Positions 62,400-64,000 of a DNA stretch of 64,000 nt are shown piece after piece. Every line of letters starts with the position of its first letter. Within the stretch, counting starts at the first letter, position 1. The DNA lies in NCBI RefSeq assembly GCF_963678975.1, contig NC_089276.1:22861059-22925058 (forward strand). Direction: 5' to 3'. The notes beneath the pieces are model-generated. The model did not search any database and was not told the DNA's origin. It worked only from the letters and a program-made list of their open reading frames with translations. Origin of the DNA: Dysidea avara. Its lineage: Eukaryota; Porifera; Demospongiae; Dictyoceratida; Dysideidae. Both the position numbers and the translations under genes were made by a program.

Positions 62400-63560
62400 A
62401 CTCTATTGTTAGTATGTACCATTACGTGCAGTTTTAATTGCATCAGGCAGCATGTACAACTGAACTTTCAAATGCACATCTCGTACAAGAAATCTAACCA
62501 AAGTTTGAGACAATGTATCTGTAATAGAATCAAGTGCAGATGTAAGCAAAAAGATATCTCTGTTTTTAGGAGAAAACTTTATTAATTGAACTAAATTGTA
62601 AATGAAATTCAAAGTATTTCAAAGAACCTTACACTTTTCAGAAACATCTTGTACACACAAATTTAAACTGCTCATGTGCTAAGCAATGAGCTCCTGATTC
62701 TTCTTGCTTGAATAGTGCTGGACACCATCCCTTATGCCACTCAATCTGCTAACTCCATTGTACGCCTGCCCTCTACATTGAGAAATAGACAATGTACATC
62801 CCATCAAAACATCTTTGACTTCATGGTGGATAGTCATAACTTAAGTATTAGGTAGTTTTTTCAGGCCCAAGAAGTCTTCATGAACCTCATAGCTACTACT
62901 AACCCAACAAACTGACACAGATACTTGCTACCTGAGATACATCAGTGGCTTTATCAGCAATTACAGCAAATCACTGGGCACTGTTAATGTCACTTATGAT
63001 GCTTCTAATAATCATGTTGCCCACTAATTTTATCAGTTTGTCTACAATTACTGGTCCAGTATACTCGCATTTCTGATTCATTCATCACTGGACACTATTC
63101 TGCTTGCAATATATAGCAGAAACTGGTACAGGTTGTCCTGAAATACCTCTAAATTTTCATTATGGCCTCTAATAGCCAGACCCTGTTTTCCTAAAAATTT
63201 GATTGCTCTTAACAATTTTAAAAGCATGCATATATGAAATTCCTGTTTAGTAGGTATCTAGGATACAACCATGCAATGTTGATACTGGATGCTCACAAAT
63301 GAAGCCTTTCTGTTGATTCATGGTGCATTTCACTTCTTTCATGCATATCAAATTTTCAAGGGCCTTGTTCCAAATTATCAAATCCTTCACCTATAAATGA
63401 TGAGTATTTAAACACCGAAGTTGACAGAAATCCAGGTTGCTTTGCTAACAACAAACCCTACAAACTATTTTGTACTGACTGATGCAAACAGTGGTCTGGG
63501 GGTGTTTCTTGTGCCGCAATGTCTGTATAGTTCTACAGTGTTGCTTCTTCCCTAGCTGCC
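62400..63560 (-). pseudogene. Decayed ZMYM1/hAT-like transposase
   Basis: Broken frames on the minus strand line up in order with the DUF4371/hAT-like transposases called zinc finger MYM-type 1-like: WNKALENLICMKEVKC, a GLAIRGHNENLE-like block, FAVIADKATDVSQ (first catalytic aspartate region), CRGQAYNGVSRLSGI, LNLCVQDVSEKC, then LVQLIKFSPKNRDIF. Several in-frame stops and frameshifts lie between, and the C-terminal hAT dimerisation region is not visible. It was a cut-and-paste transposase or a relative, now dead. Confidence 0.7.
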
Positions 63561-63629
63561 TTTCCTTGCCAAGACAAGATTGTACAGACTTTGACTGGGA
63601 TATATCAATTAGCTGATTTGGCATACTTA

Positions 63630-63725
63630 AATTACCGTGTAGTAAAAAAACTTTGGCGGTAAAAAACTTTGGCAAATTTGACAAATAGCGTTCACTTCGC
63701 CAAAGTTTTTTTTGCCAATTATTTT
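63630..63725. repeat. ACTTTGGCGGTAAAA-type inverted words
   Basis: Repeated AAAAAACTTTGGC words at 63646 and 63663 and the inverted CGCCAAAGTTTTTTTTGCCA at 63697 suggest a short MITE or its end. Confidence 0.45.
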
Positions 63726-64000
63726 AGAAGATCACACAAGCACATTGCGTAACTAGAACTTGAGATGAAGGTCAGCTCGTACCACTACGCAATAAAGATC
63801 AAGCTGACTTTGGAGATCTTCGAAATGTGTCCCACAGTTGTAAGCACCCCTTAGGATAGTATTTACAACTGGCTTGCCGTTCGCACGTCAGCTAGTTCAT
63901 TGTTTCGCAATGGATTTGGCCAAATACTTTGATATACGTATGTGATAACCTCTGCTACTGAAAAAGTATAATACATGCAGTCACTCTCGGCATTGCAGGA

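Overview
This is an AT-rich, intron-containing eukaryotic window from an early-branching animal. A demosponge is my best guess, by inference: the gene families (a CARTF-like MULE-derived protein, an orphan Frizzled-like seven-transmembrane receptor, a death-domain protein, a UBL-RBR E3 ligase), the short introns and the dense foldback MITE and LINE load all fit. Nothing in the sequence fixes the species. Host exons were read by hand from splice sites and codon phase, so exon edges are predictions.

Layout. 1-900 is a 30-31 bp minisatellite. 1556-2758 (-) is one exon of a CARTF/MULE-like gene. 3.5-6.3 kb holds foldback elements and a 1 kb TIR element. 7.1-14.6 kb (-) is a multi-exon Frizzled-like GPCR gene with a possible first exon at 18950-19306. 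19.4-29.2 kb is gene-poor and contains MITEs, a 610 bp palindrome and a roughly 340 bp CA array. 29.3-31.8 kb is the compact heart of the window: a divergent pair of ubiquitin-cascade genes, a UBL-RBR E3 ligase (-) and an E2 conjugating enzyme (+), start codons about 220 bp apart. 31.9-36.0 kb has little.

36.0-41.7 kb is a nested transposon cluster: a composite repeat was hit by a second element and two LINEs, and one LINE was itself hit by a PIF/Harbinger-type MITE. 41.8-47.5 kb has an ATCGAT-rich cluster and then a large inverted-arm structure holding an R2-like retroelement fragment. 47.86-50.18 kb (+) starts a death-domain gene. 50.2-56.9 kb holds two copies of a tRNA-headed SINE-like repeat, a second tract of the 1-900 minisatellite in opposite orientation, and two head-to-tail copies of the composite repeat. 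56.9-60.9 kb (-) is a decayed CR1/Jockey-type LINE with both ORFs. 62.4-63.6 kb (-) is a decayed ZMYM1/hAT-like transposase.

The most interesting points are the E2/UBL-RBR divergent pair, a short CTCTAATAGAGCAGTCA-type module found inside several otherwise unrelated MITEs, the repeat family that carries an apparent captured exon with its GTAAGT donor, and the four-event nested insertion readable from its target-site duplications.
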